Shown in pieces: positions 45,341 to 55,904 of a stretch of 64,000 nt of DNA. The stretch comes from Shinisaurus crocodilurus (taxonomy: Eukaryota > Chordata > Lepidosauria > Squamata > Shinisauridae). How positions within the stretch are numbered: the stretch's first letter is position 1; the number at the start of each line of letters is the position of its first letter. Under the pieces are notes generated by a model. That model was not told where the DNA came from and did no database searches. It saw nothing but the letters and a program-made list of their open reading frames with translations. Location: the NCBI GenBank assembly GCA_021292165.1, contig CM037880.1, positions 211,930,942 through 211,994,941 of the forward strand, given 5' to 3'. The position numbers were made by a program, and so were the translations under genes.

Positions 45341-48085
45341 ATATATAAGAAACTCACGTATCTTCCTTCTTTTGACTACACTAGATCATCAGTGTACAGT
45401 GGACAGAAAAGCAGCTTCACATTGTGTAAACTGCAGGATTTTTATTACGCCTTAATACTCAGTGGCATCCTTTCATTTCAACTGAATACACTTCACAAAT
45501 GCCTCTTTCTTCTTCAGATGTTCTGTAAGGAAATCGTTTTAGAATATGCCCTGTGAGCTTTTTATCAATTGGAAGAACAGAGGGGGGCTGACAGAGTGTT
45601 AGTAGACATCCTCCCCACCCCAGCCCCCTTTTAAAATGTTGCGGGGCATATCCTGCGCAGCCAGCATGTCTCTGAGTTTTGGGTTTTGTATCTAAAGCGA
45701 GATGCGTGCAAAGCTTTTACATTCGCTGCTCAGTCCACTTTATTTTCTGTGCCACTTAGAATCAGGTTCAGAGGCATGCTTCATCTTTGTGGCACAACAG
45801 GACTTTGGCCAATTTCTTTTTGGACTGCTTCTTATTTTGCAGAGCGGAGAAGTCAGATGCACTTATTTCCTTTTATTAAGGTGAATTTAACACTTGCGAA
45901 AGGTAGCAAATCACCAGCCTCTGCTGTCGCGCAAAGTAGCATTAATCAAACAAAAGTAAACCATCAGTGTTGACTGGCAATACTGGAAGCATTCTGCACC
46001 GTAGCCATATAGTAGATGCAATAAGACCGTTTGCTTTCTGTATGAGTCCCCATTGGCATTCCAGATACACCCCATAGGTAATACAGTCCTGTTGTTTTTG
46101 GAGTTACCTGTCTCGATGCAAATTCCTACATGAGTGGACTCCCCTTTGCACAAGAAATACGCAAGGAAGCTGTGTCTGTGTGTGCACTGAAATGGCTACC
46201 AGGGATTGCTGGGTTATTAGGGGTGGTACCAGTTTCATAAAGGATTGACGTTTGGATTTACAGCCTATGTGCAGAAACCATGCAAACGCACAGTCACTCT
46301 GAGGTTTTGCCATTGTGGCCATAGTATATGGGTGGAACTGATAGCATCATGTGCTTGGAAGTTTGCACACTGCAGTGTTGTGCAAGCATACAATAGTGCA
46401 GCAACTGCAGGGCTTTTTTTTTTTAATGCCTAGCAGGGCTGCAGACAAGCAAATCTGACCCGTCCATCCTTGGAGAAAAGAAACATGCAGTCATTGAAGG
46501 AGCACAGCAGCACAAACAACATTCCGATTCCATTACTTTAGATCATTGTGTTCTGGTTATGTTAATCTTTAAAACAAAGTTCAGTGCATTGCCTGTTGTG
46601 ATAAGGAACATCGTACTCTTGTGCAATGCCAAAACTATGACCACGTTGGTTCATACATCCTTAACGCCCTCATCTACATACCCTGTTCCCCTCCTCACTT
46701 ATCTACTGAGATTCTATTTGGTGCTTCACTGGAACAGAAGCCATCCCTTTTCAGCAGGACCACACCCTCTCTTAACTCACTCCAACCAGTCCTGCTGTGG
46801 AAATTGCCGTGGTGCTTCTCTAGTCTTTTCTATCCTAAAGCCAGCCTACATCTCTCTCTTTAAAAAAATATATATATCTAAAGTTTTCAAAACTGTGTGT
46901 GTTAAACCAGGGGTGGGCAGAAGGTAGATTAGGATCTAATGGTAGGTGTATTGGGAGATTTGCTGTAGATTGGCAAAGGTTTCTGACTTCCAATAGTAAC
47001 AACTCAAAAGCTACCCCCCCCCCCCATTTAGGTTCCTGAAAAAAATGTTCGGGGGGGGGGAACCAAGAGTGGGGTTTTGTGTGAATGGACTTAGGAACTT
47101 CGCTCTGGTGCCAAGTATGTGCTCAGAGGCAGCATGTTCCTTAATTCTTCGTGTATGTCTGCCCACTTGAGCCACTATTTTGTGCCTAGCCCTTATTGAT
47201 GGATCTCAGGTTTCTAGTAAAACTTGAAGTAGATCCCACGAGCTTGAACTCTGCCCCACGCTACTGTTAAACAAACTACCCAGTATTCTCTCCACCATCT
47301 GCCTACTCTCCTTAGTCCCAGTCATTACCATTAAGGACTAGGGTGCATATTCCATTTATAAACAAATATGTATCAAACTGCACAATGGACAAGAAATGGG
47401 GGGTGGGAAAGATGGGGGAGCCTACATACAAACAGGGAAGAAGCACCCCCCCCCTCTTGTTTATCAGACAGGCTGCTCTCTCCTAAATGTCAGCTTTATC
47501 TTTTTTTTTGCCAGGTATTCTCATTCTCGTGCAGTCTTAATTGTTTCCCCTTCATTTCTGTTTGCTTCATTTCTTCGGTATAACTACTGTGGCCTTTCTA
47601 GATAAGCTTCCAATGCTGTAAATTGAAATGTGATGGCAGTATTGATGTAACCTACCGGGGCAAAATAAAAATAGATAAACTTACAGAAAGCCAAACAGTT
47701 CGGTGGCCAGTGAAGTCTGGTAAGCTATTTTATAGGGCCAAGTTACATGTTTATCTCAGCAAACGCAGGTTCCTGAATCCAGGTGACAACATATGTGTGT
47801 GTGTGTGTGGGGGGGTGTCACTTGCAATGGAGAATCAGTGGTTTGGAGGGAGAGATGCTTAATCACGCTCGCATCTGCCGATTCTCACCTGCAAATGCCC
47901 CCGAGGCCTTTCCTCCACCATACCCTCAGTTGGGATCATTTCTGGATTTGGAGGCCAGCTTTGGGGAATATTTAAAAATGGTGTGTGTGTGTTTTGTGTG
48001 TGTGTGGGGGGGGAGGCATTTACCAGGTAGAACCAGATTGCAGAGGAAGGGTTAGACACACCCCTCCTACCTGCCAATTCCTCCC

Positions 48086-48173
48086 CTGCAGATGCTCCCC
48101 CATGTATGCAGTAGTGTTACAAAGGAAATGCAGAGTTGGGGACCCCGTGTTTTTCTTATAATGTGCAGTTCTG
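48086..48173 (+). repeat. Inverted repeat arm upstream of ZFAT exon 48498-48648
   Basis: CTGCAGATGCTCCCCCATGT ... CAGTTCTG is the reverse complement of 49367-49455 with about three differences and one indel. Confidence 0.9.
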
Positions 48174-48497
48174 TCCTTAGCTAAGGCTAAAAGTATAGCA
48201 GTTTTGATCCTCTGCCTGGCCCTTTATATAGTTCCAAGGAAGAGCAGGTAAAGAAGCCTGTTGCTTCAGTGTACATTTTTCAAGTTTTGAGGGCAAAAGG
48301 GAGCATAATAGAATTTCATTAATGCTTTCCTGCTTTTAAACACCAGGCATAAATGATAATAGACCAGGCAACTGTCAGTTATACATATTATTTAGCAAGT
48401 AGTCAATATTTCAATTTGGTACGTTGCCTCATGCTGTGTAATATTTATCAGAGTACAGTTGTTTTTAGTAAATAGCATGGTTTTATTTTTCTTGCAG

Positions 48498-48648
48498 GAG
48501 CTACAAAAATAGTTCCAGTTGAAGCTGCTTCTCCTGAAACTGAACAACCTACCAACCCAGAGACAACAACATCAGACTCTCAGCGAAGAGGGTATCAGGA
48601 ATATGCCATTCAACAAACACCTTATGAACAACCAATGAAATCAAACAG
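48498..48648 (+). CDS. ZFAT: ZFAT coding exon, linker before the main finger cluster
   Basis: The acceptor AG is at 48496-48497 (tract ttattttTcttgcag) and the donor GT at 48649-48650. It enters in phase 1 and leaves in phase 2. It encodes GATKIVPVEA, a Ser/Thr/Pro-rich variable segment and the conserved RGYQEYAIQQTPYEQPMKS block just ahead of the finger cluster. The block is recognisable ZFAT sequence. The exon sits between two inverted copies of an approximately 90-bp sequence (48086-48173 and 49367-49455), which could pair in the pre-mRNA. Confidence 0.94.
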
Positions 48649-49089
48649 GTAACTTCCATTTTTAAAATAAATTATCTTTTATTCCATGTGGAAACATTAC
48701 ATAACCTAAAACAACTCAGGAGAACTTAACATCTGAAACCAAGTGTTCAGAAAGATTATTCCGAGGCTAGTCTTGATTCCAATTCTACAGATTGTACATA
48801 ATCTACAGGACATCACACCTTACTGTATGGCACAGATTAAGTCAGACAATCTTGGAAAGGGGAATGACATTCTGACATAGGGTGAAAGGGGTGCATGGGG
48901 CAAAAAAGGTTAGGAGCCACTGTGCTAGGCATGTTGCTGCATGATAAGCATGTTTCACCAGCCAGTGGAACTTGTTGCTCTCCTGATAGAGACCGGGTAT
49001 GAATAATACACAGGAAAGCTGGTCTTTGGAATGTAGTATCCCTGATGGTTCTGTTTCCCAAACTAATTAATGGGCTAATTTCTCAGGCA

Positions 49090-50220
49090 CCTGTAAGTAG
49101 AGGAGAAGGAGGAAGTATAAAGGAGGAAAGGAGCCCAAGGGAGGCAGCAAGCTGAAATGAGCAAGTCAGTCATCACTAGGTGGCATAAGGCCAGCAGGAT
49201 GTTCAGAATGGATTTACCTGTCCCCGGAAATATGTAGAACTCCCAGCCAATCAGAAGTCTGGGTGATGAGCCAGTCAGGAGGATCCAGGTGTCCCTCTTT
49301 TGCTGGGTCAGACCCCATGCTAGGCAAATACAGGGACAAATCCAACAGGCAAGTCAAGTAAGCAGGCAGAACTGCACATTACAAGAAAAACACGGGGTCC
49401 CCAACTCTGCATTTGCCTTCGTAACACTACTGCATACATGGGGGAGCATCTGCAGTAAGCAGACGGTCAAGCACAAAGGTTTCAGTCCAGTACGGGATCA
49501 TTCTAAGGCAGGAATGGTCAAGATAGAGGCAGTGGTCAAAGCACAGTATTAGCAGGCAAGTAGGTGGCTTCCAGAAGAGAGGTCAGAAGCGCAGCTAAGG
49601 TCTAAACAGGAGAGTAGTCAAGTAGAAACGCAGTCCAAAAAGCAGGCAGGAGTCCAGAGGTCTTTAGCCCAGAGGTTGAAACACAAGGCAAGGTCAGGGA
49701 TAGCTAGAACAAAACTGAAGCAATGGCTAGAACAAAGCTAAAGGCTTACAGAGCCAGAGCTTCCTGTGCCCCACCCACAGCCCAGCTGCAGTTCGTTACA
49801 AGCCCTCTGGCAAAAGTCCTACTCACGAGGAGGGTCTTGCTCCCAAGGAGTCCTTTCCTCTTGAGGAGTCCTCCTTTGTGATCTAGCATTTCTTCGCAAA
49901 GGAACCCCACGGGCATGCCTCTTGAGGCAACAGCACCCTTAGGGGCTGGGTGGTCACCCAGCCTCCACCTCAGAGGTGGAACCCCCCTCCTCCTCTGCAG
50001 ACAGACCTGCGGTCATCTCTCCTGAGGGCACAGGCTCTCCCAGATCTCCTGACATGGGTGGCTCCTTGGTGTCGTTTGTCTCTGGGAGCTCTAGCTCCTC
50101 AGAGAAGGATTCCTCCAGTGGGAGCATGAAACCAGGACATCCCTGCATGTAGCCTTTTCCTTGGGCCCTTATATTGTCTATGCGTATCTCTTTGGCTTCA
50201 GGCCCCTCTGAAGTTCTCAC
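49090..50220 (-). repeat. Possible LTR-retroelement remnant
   Basis: Low-complexity CAGGCA/AAGTA-type runs lead into a minus-strand open frame (49954-50220) encoding an acidic Glu/Ser/Pro-rich peptide. Similar acidic segments occur near gag of reptile gypsy-like elements as far as I recall. No protease, RT or integrase is visible. Confidence 0.3.
49367..49455 (-). repeat. Inverted repeat arm downstream of ZFAT exon 48498-48648
   Basis: Reverse-complement partner of 48086-48173. No wider similarity continues outside the arms. Confidence 0.9.
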
Positions 50221-50480
50221 AGTTTAAGCTGGTAGAGAGATTTGTTAAGAAAATTACCTCCCATGTTCCACTAGTGCAGTGATAGGGAACATGGAGCCCG
50301 TGGGCCAAATTTGGTCCATGGAAGGTCACATTCCAGCCCATAGAGGAACCTCCACTGGCCCCGATGGATTGGTCAGAGGGGGGCAATCCAGCCCTCAGAC
50401 CCAAAAAGGTTGGCTCCTGTTTGCATGCCGGCCAGTTAGTGGTGTAAGTGGTTTGATGTCTTGATTCTGTTTCTCCTTAG

Positions 50481-51929
50481 GTTAGGTGCAACTCAGCTGA
50501 AAATCTTTACCTGCGAATACTGCAACAAGGTGTTCAAATTTAAGCACTCCCTACAGGCCCACCTAAGGATCCACACCAACGAAAAGCCTTACAAATGCTC
50601 ATTCTGCAGCTACGCCAGCACCATCAAAGCCAACCTGAACGTTCACCTGCGGAAGCACACCGGGGAGAAGTTTAGTTGTGACTACTGCCCTTTCACCTGC
50701 CTGAGCAAAGGCCACCTCAAGGTCCACGTGGAGAGAGTCCACAAGAAAATCAAGCAGCACTGCCGCTTCTGCAAGAAGAAATATTCAGACGTCAAGAACC
50801 TGATCAAGCACATCAAGGAAGCGCATGACTTGCAAGACAAAAAAGTGAAGGACGTATTTGACGAGCTCCGTCTGATGACCCGGGAAGGCAAGAGGCAATT
50901 GTTGTACGACTGTCACATCTGCGAGCGCAAGTTCAAAAACGAACTGGATCGTGACAGGCATATGCTTGTCCACGGGGATGAGAGGCCCTTTGCTTGCGAG
51001 CTGTGTGGGCACGGAGCCACCAAGTACCAAGCGCTGGAGCTTCACGTCCGAAAGCACCCGTTCGTGTACGTTTGCAGCGAGTGCTTGAAGAAATTTGTCA
51101 GCTCCATCAGGCTCCGGGCACATATCAAAGAAGCGCACCGGGAGTCGCCAGAGTCGTCTGTTTTTAACAGCTCCATCAATCAGAGCTTTTGCCTACTGGA
51201 ACCGGGAGGGGACATCCAACAGGAAGCCCTCGGAGAGGAATTGTCTCAGACCGCAGCCGAACTCTCGCTCTTAAACTCTAAGGCACTTTGTATACTGAAG
51301 AAGCCTCTTTGCACGGGTGAATTGAATGCCATGGATGGAAGCCCGCATGATAACTCTGGTGGCCATTTGGAAACCTCTCCTGCCCCTCCTTTAAATTTTG
51401 AAAGCCCTCCAGTTGCAAGTGTAGCAGATCCCTTGTGCCAGCCATCACCAGAATTAGTATCTGCAGATGCATTCCCAGTTGGTGCTTCAGATGGCTTTCT
51501 ACAGAAAAATGCTCCCTCTGGTTCAGATGAGGAAAAGCCCCTCCCTGGGACATTAGAGGAAGTCTCTCAGTGACCATTCAGTAAACCTGCAATGTGAAGT
51601 AATTCAGGTTTCGGGAGAGGGGAGCGCCAGTATAAGCCAGGATCTCCACCTTCCGCCGTGTGCTCCTGCTCTTGAAGAAAAGGGCCAGTTAGCTCAGGAC
51701 GCAAACAAGTCGACAACTGAAAAGGCAGACTCCTCCACCCCACTTCCTGTTCTGGAATCCAACACAGCGATGGGCGAGAATTCGGATCCTTGCCCGCTGC
51801 CTTCAGACAATCGAACTGGAGCTGCAGCCTTTATGCAGATTTTGGACAGTCTGCAAAAGCGGCAAATGAACACGGCCCTGTGTGAAAAGATCAGAAAGGT
51901 CTATGGGGACTTGGAGTGCGAATACTGCG
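50481..51929 (+). CDS. ZFAT: ZFAT large exon with seven C2H2 fingers; internal frameshift
   Basis: The acceptor AG is at 50479-50480 and the donor GT at 51930-51931. The exon opens RLGATQLKIF and then encodes seven consecutive C2H2 fingers, beginning CEYC, CSFC, CDYC, CRFC, CHIC, CELC and CSEC. Two TGEK/NEKP-like linkers are present, followed by SSINQSFCLLEPGGDIQQEA and a Ser/Pro/Glu-rich linker. In the entry frame a TGA stop occurs at 51571-51573. Downstream, the next frame (51572 onward) is open to the donor and encodes recognisable ZFAT sequence, ending KIRKVYGDLECEYC, the first half of the next finger. The exon length (1449) is one base out of register with the phases of both neighbours. 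A one-base gain, or a two-base loss in the CTCTC run just before the stop, would explain it. Confidence 0.93.
51557..51573 (+). other. ZFAT: Frameshift/stop site in the ZFAT large exon
   Basis: The entry frame reads to TGA at 51571-51573. The downstream frame has its last upstream stop (TAG) at 51554-51556, so the slip must lie between these points. The interval contains a CTCTC dinucleotide run. After the site the frame continues without a stop for about 120 codons into conserved ZFAT sequence and exits at the phase the next exon needs. This is therefore a single indel, not the end of the gene. The DNA alone does not say whether it is an allele, a lineage mutation or a sequencing error. Confidence 0.85.
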
Positions 51930-52015
51930 GTGAGATGTTTGCAGAACCTGGGGACTGGAGCAATAGAACTACATGGGAATCCAGTCTGGGTGGGTGCTCC
52001 CTAGCGCTGCCTTCC

Positions 52016-52150
52016 CAAACCTGGTGCCCTCCGGATGTTGGCAGTTGAGACTGCAACTCCCAGAATTCCCAGCCAGCATGGCCAATGGCCATGCTGGCTG
52101 AGAATTCTGGGAGTTGCAGTCCCAACACATCTGGAGAGCACCAGGTTGGG
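52016..52150 (+). mobile_element. Foldback hAT-like MITE just inside the intron after the large ZFAT exon
   Basis: Centre CCAGCATGGCCAATGGCCAT forms a strong palindrome with long arms (ACTGCAACTCCCAGAATTC / GAATTCTGGGAGTTGCAGT). Left end at about 90 bp from the donor. Confidence 0.75.
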
Positions 52151-52454
52151 GGAAATGCTACCCTAGTGTATGCAGTTTAGTGGAAAAGTTTGGTTGATAT
52201 TGGCGAGGTTGCTTTCATTAGTGCCAGGAAAACACACACACACGTTTCTTTTTTTAACAGTCAGATCAATAAAATCAGGGCTAATTTCCTCACTGTCATG
52301 TGCAGGCTGGAGGTGGAGTGGGGAGGAGCTTTCCCTTACGGCAAGGGCAACTGTACTATCTGGGATAAGAGGACAAATGAGGCAGCAGATCTGAAGGGAA
52401 ACAAGCAGCAGATCTGGCAAATCAGCCTAACAGAGCAATGGGTGGTTCCAGCAG

Positions 52455-52712
52455 CTGTTTCCATTTATTTATTTTATTATATTTATACCCCACCTTTTTT
52501 TCCCTGCAAGGAACCCAAGGCGGCTTACATAATCCTCTTCCTCCTCTCCATTTTACCTCACAACAACCCTGTGAGGTAGGTTAGGCTGAGAGTCAGTGAC
52601 TGGCCCAAAGTCACCCAGTGAGTTTCATGGCCGAGCGGGGACTAGAACCTGGATCTCCCGAGTCCCAGTCCAACACTCTAACTAACCACTATGCCACACT
52701 GGCTCTCAGCTT
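52455..52712 (-). mobile_element. MIR/CORE-like tRNA-derived SINE
   Basis: Reverse orientation from TTATACCCCACCTTTTTTTC to ACCACTATGCCACACTGGCTC. Confidence 0.82.
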
Positions 52713-53259
52713 CCATCTCAGCTTCTAGCAGTTCCAGAGTTTGAGTCCACCCCTTTTCCTCGCGTATGGATCTCCAGAACTTGGCATTTTCCCAGGGAAT
52801 GGCATGCATGAGTGAAGTGGTATAAGAGTGAGTGTAAGGGTCAGAAGCATTACTGGAGGCCAGGAAGACAAGCAGTCTGCCAGAACTGAAGGTTTGCCTC
52901 CTGACCCCAGGACCTCTTGTTACTCAGCTGCCCTACAGTATGCCGGTGTGGTGGCCTTTCCAGTTTCCTCTTGACTGGCAGCGATAGGAGAAGCCAGGAT
53001 TTGGACCTTGGGGTGCCAGCTTTTTTTAATGTTTTAATCGGCCAATTGGTAGAAATCTCTGCCACCTGTTTAACCCCAGCCCACCCCAGCTGGGATGAGC
53101 AAAGTTTCCTCCAGTTCTCAGGGTGTGCTACTTGAGGGTAGGTATTTAGCCAGCTAAGCCCCCAGTCTCCCCTGGCGAGCCCTTGGTCTGGCCTAACCTC
53201 CCTTTCTCCCTATCTGATGCAGCAGCATGTGACCAAATAGCCTAGACCACGTGGGGAGG

Positions 53260-53720
53260 GCGGGAAAAACAACCACCACCGCCACTCTCTTGAGTTTGGT
53301 CAGAAATCCACCTCCAGTTTCCAAATTGAAAGTTGAAATTTATTACAAGAATACAACAGGAAACGAAGGGAAAACAAAGTAGGCGCTAAAGAAAACAAAG
53401 TAAAAAGCTTGCTGACCTACGCTACACCCACCCACCCAATAAATTACTCACATAGGAGGCATGCACGCAGCATCTGGAGTTAGTCAGGAGAGGCAGGGAA
53501 AGTTCCGTGCGTCTCAAACAAAAGATTCGATTCCACTTTTATTTGTCTCGGCTGAGGGGGAGGCAGCAATAACTGCCCATGTCATTTTCCAGTCAGGTGC
53601 GAAGCACACAAGCAAGAGAAGGCTAGTTTTAGTTTTAAGAGATAAAACTGGGGAAATGCCACTTAAAGGGGAATAGCTTTAACTTGCTCTGACAAGCTGG
53701 ATACATCCAAGGGCTTCCCT
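53260..53720 (-). repeat. Possible solo LTR
   Basis: The reverse complement has AATAAA (TTTATT at about 53339-53344), CA-rich sequence and a GC-rich end. Boundaries are unclear, so the call is weak. Confidence 0.3.
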
Positions 53721-53869
53721 TTTTGAGGGGTTGGAAGCCCGAAGCATACGTGCACCCTTCAAAAAACAAACAAACATGATGAAAAATAGCTGCCCCAGCC
53801 AGCTAGGGGGGAGGGGATGCCAAGAGGCAGCTCAGCATCACGCTTGGGTGTCTGCTTATAGTATTGTAT

Positions 53870-53990
53870 TAAATAAATAAATAAATAAATAATTTTTTAT
53901 GCCGCCCATTAGCCAAAGCTCTCTGGGCGGTTTACAACAGTTAAAACCATAAAATGCAATATAATATAAATATAAGATTTAAATAGTTTA
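53870..53990 (-). repeat. LINE-tail-like repeat fragment
   Basis: An AAATA tail, then GCCGCCCATTAGCCAAAGCT and GGGCGGTTTACAACAGTTAA, a common reptile repeat end. Confidence 0.55.
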
Positions 53991-54009
53991 GGGGGCTGGC
54001 TAGCAACTT

Positions 54010-54270
54010 GAGCCCACACTGAGTCCTGAACCTTGAGACCTCGTGCATCCTAAGCATGTGTTCTGCCACTGAGCTGTGCCTGTATTATATCCTTCCCTCC
54101 CACCCCGCCCAGGTGTCGTTTGCCTGTTTTCATATCTATCTGCATAGCCCTTTCTTATCCATCCTACTTTCCAATGTGGCCTGTCCAGTGCAAGGTCTCC
54201 TGTGCCCCACTTCCCATTCCCCCCTGGCTGCAGCCCACAGTTCCCCCCCCCCCCTCCTCCACATCTCGTA
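54010..54270 (-). repeat. tRNA-derived repeat (inverted partner of 54950-55240)
   Basis: The reverse complement carries a tRNA-like head: CAGCTCAGTGGCAGAACACA (A-box-like) and GGTTCAGGACTC (B-box-like), then a shared tail with CTTTCTTATCC. It pairs with the opposite-strand copy at 54950-55240. Confidence 0.65.
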
Positions 54271-54949
54271 ATGAACCCAGTGTGCCGTTTCCGTGCGCCT
54301 CTTTCGTATTCAGTCCTGAGCCAACTGGGCTCCTTACTTACCCCCTTCTGTAACTGCTATAGGAAAAATATTATCTTGTTGAGTGTGCTGCCTTAGGCAA
54401 TCCTCTAGGGTCACCAGTTCTGCTAATAAGACCTCCCGGTTTAAATGCTTTCTCAGAATTGCATTTCGTAGGGACTGCATCCCTTAAGAGGAATTCAATT
54501 AACGAAAATACCTTTTAGGAGGATTTTTCATCAGCAACACAATTGGCAAAGGATAGTATGTTAACTGTGCGCCCTGTTGAGGTTGCTCTGTTTTAGGAAA
54601 TATCAGTTCAGTCTGTGTCATAAGCAGTGTTCTACCCACATTTAGTGAGGCAAGCATATATTTAAAAAGCGTTTCTAGTATTTAACACCATGATTTCTTT
54701 AAAAATGTGACATGCTGGACATGAAATAGTATTTTCTTCCTTAATATTTTGCTTCCCACCCCCATCCACTTGGGTTAGATCCAGCTTCCGCAAAGTTTGT
54801 TGGGGGGTGGGGGGAAGATCCTGGGAGCAAGGTGAACCAGGGTTGTTGTCGGAACAGCAGCAACGAACTTTCCTCAGGACAGAAAATAATCCTGACTGTA
54901 GCAGGGTTCAAGCCTTATCACATGATCATCTTTGGCCTGTTGCTCTTCA

Positions 54950-55240
54950 AGTGGCCCCTTTGCATATCTGGCTGATTTTTCTGTAGGGTCCCTTTGGTGG
55001 TCGTGCAGAGGCTGAATCCGTGCCTGATATCCCTCGGGGCCATTCACTGGACAACTCAGACTGGAGTGTAGGAAGGATAAGAAAGGGGCTAAGCAGATCG
55101 TATGAAAAGAGGCATACCCTGCCTGTGGAGGGAAATAGAGGCACAGCTTAGTAGCAGAGCATATGGTTGGGATGTGTGAGGTCCCAAGGTTCAGGACTCC
55201 TTGTGGGCTCCCGTTTCTAACCAGCCTCCTGAATTGTTCA
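54950..55240 (+). repeat. tRNA-derived repeat (inverted partner of 54010-54270)
   Basis: AGCTTAGTAGCAGAGCATAT and GGTCCCAAGGTTCAGGACTC fit a tRNA-like A and B box at its 3' side. Upstream sequence matches the tail of the partner. Orientation is assigned from the head. Confidence 0.65.
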
Positions 55241-55671
55241 CCACAAGCAGAAACCACCATTTTGATCATCCCTATAAAAATCTGCTAAATCTAAGCTAAG
55301 CAGAGGGGGAAATGATGTGGTCAATGACATGTTGGCCATGACCAGGCTGCAGTTTTGTGCTTCAGCCATTAGATTCATGAATTAGCTTCATGGCCCATCC
55401 TGTCCCAAAGCCCCAGGGTGGGGCCGCCATTTTTTATTATTTGAATCACCAATACAATCTTATTCCTCATTACAATACGCTGTATCTGGCCACATCATGA
55501 TATTTCCTGTTTTATCAAGAAATGATTGGTACCCAAGACTAAATAAGCATTTGAATAAGCTGCCTCTGAAAACCACACCTGGCATTCTATTCATGACACA
55601 CAATCCTTGAACGGAACACTCTTAGATATATTTAACTTACCTTGTTACATGTTTTAAATTGTTCTTTTCAG

Positions 55672-55904
55672 GCAAGTTGTTTTGGTACCAGGTGCATTAT
55701 GACATGCATGTCCGTACTCATACAAGAGAGCATCTCTACTACTGCTCTCAGTGCAGTTACTCCTCCATCACCAAAAACTGTCTTAAACGGCACGTCATCC
55801 AGAAGCATAGTAACATTTTGCTGAAATGTCCCACAGAAGACTGCGATTATTCCACCCCAGACAAATACAAACTCCAGGCACATCTGAAAGTGCACACAGA
55901 GCTG
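55672..55904 (+). CDS. ZFAT: ZFAT coding exon with finger completion and two more fingers
   Basis: The acceptor AG is at 55670-55671 and the donor GT at 55905-55906. It enters after one base (G|GC gives Gly) and leaves in phase 0. It completes the finger begun in the previous exon (KLFWYQVHYDMHVRTH). It then encodes a C2H2 finger starting CSQC and ending VIQKH, and a C-x4-C type finger (CPTEDC) ending LKVH. The segment between, SNILLKCP, is characteristic of ZFAT. The clean phase match across this junction supports the reading frame used at the end of the large exon. Confidence 0.95.

Larger units (their letters stand above)
43306..48497 (+). other. ZFAT intron, 5.2 kb
   Basis: Recognised contents are a foldback element with a nested 5S-derived fragment (about 44152-44640), a MIR-like SINE (45108-45340) and the first arm of an inverted repeat (48086-48173). 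The stretches 43310-43950 and 45350-47990 contain only homopolymer and TG runs and nothing assignable. Confidence 0.75.
48649..50480 (+). other. ZFAT intron, 1.8 kb, with a possible LTR-retroelement remnant
   Basis: The intron contains the second arm of the inverted repeat (49367-49455) and a region from about 49090 to 50220 that may be retroelement-derived. The minus strand is open at 49954-50220 for an acidic peptide rich in Glu/Ser/Pro with no recognised domain. Confidence 0.7.
51930..55671 (+). other. ZFAT intron, 3.7 kb
   Basis: Contents are a foldback element at the 5' end (52016-52150), a MIR-like SINE in minus orientation (52455-52712), a possible solo LTR (53260-53720), a LINE-tail-like repeat (53870-53990) and an inverted pair of tRNA-derived repeats (54010-54270 and 54950-55240). 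I see nothing assignable in 54400-54880 or 55270-55660. Confidence 0.75.
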
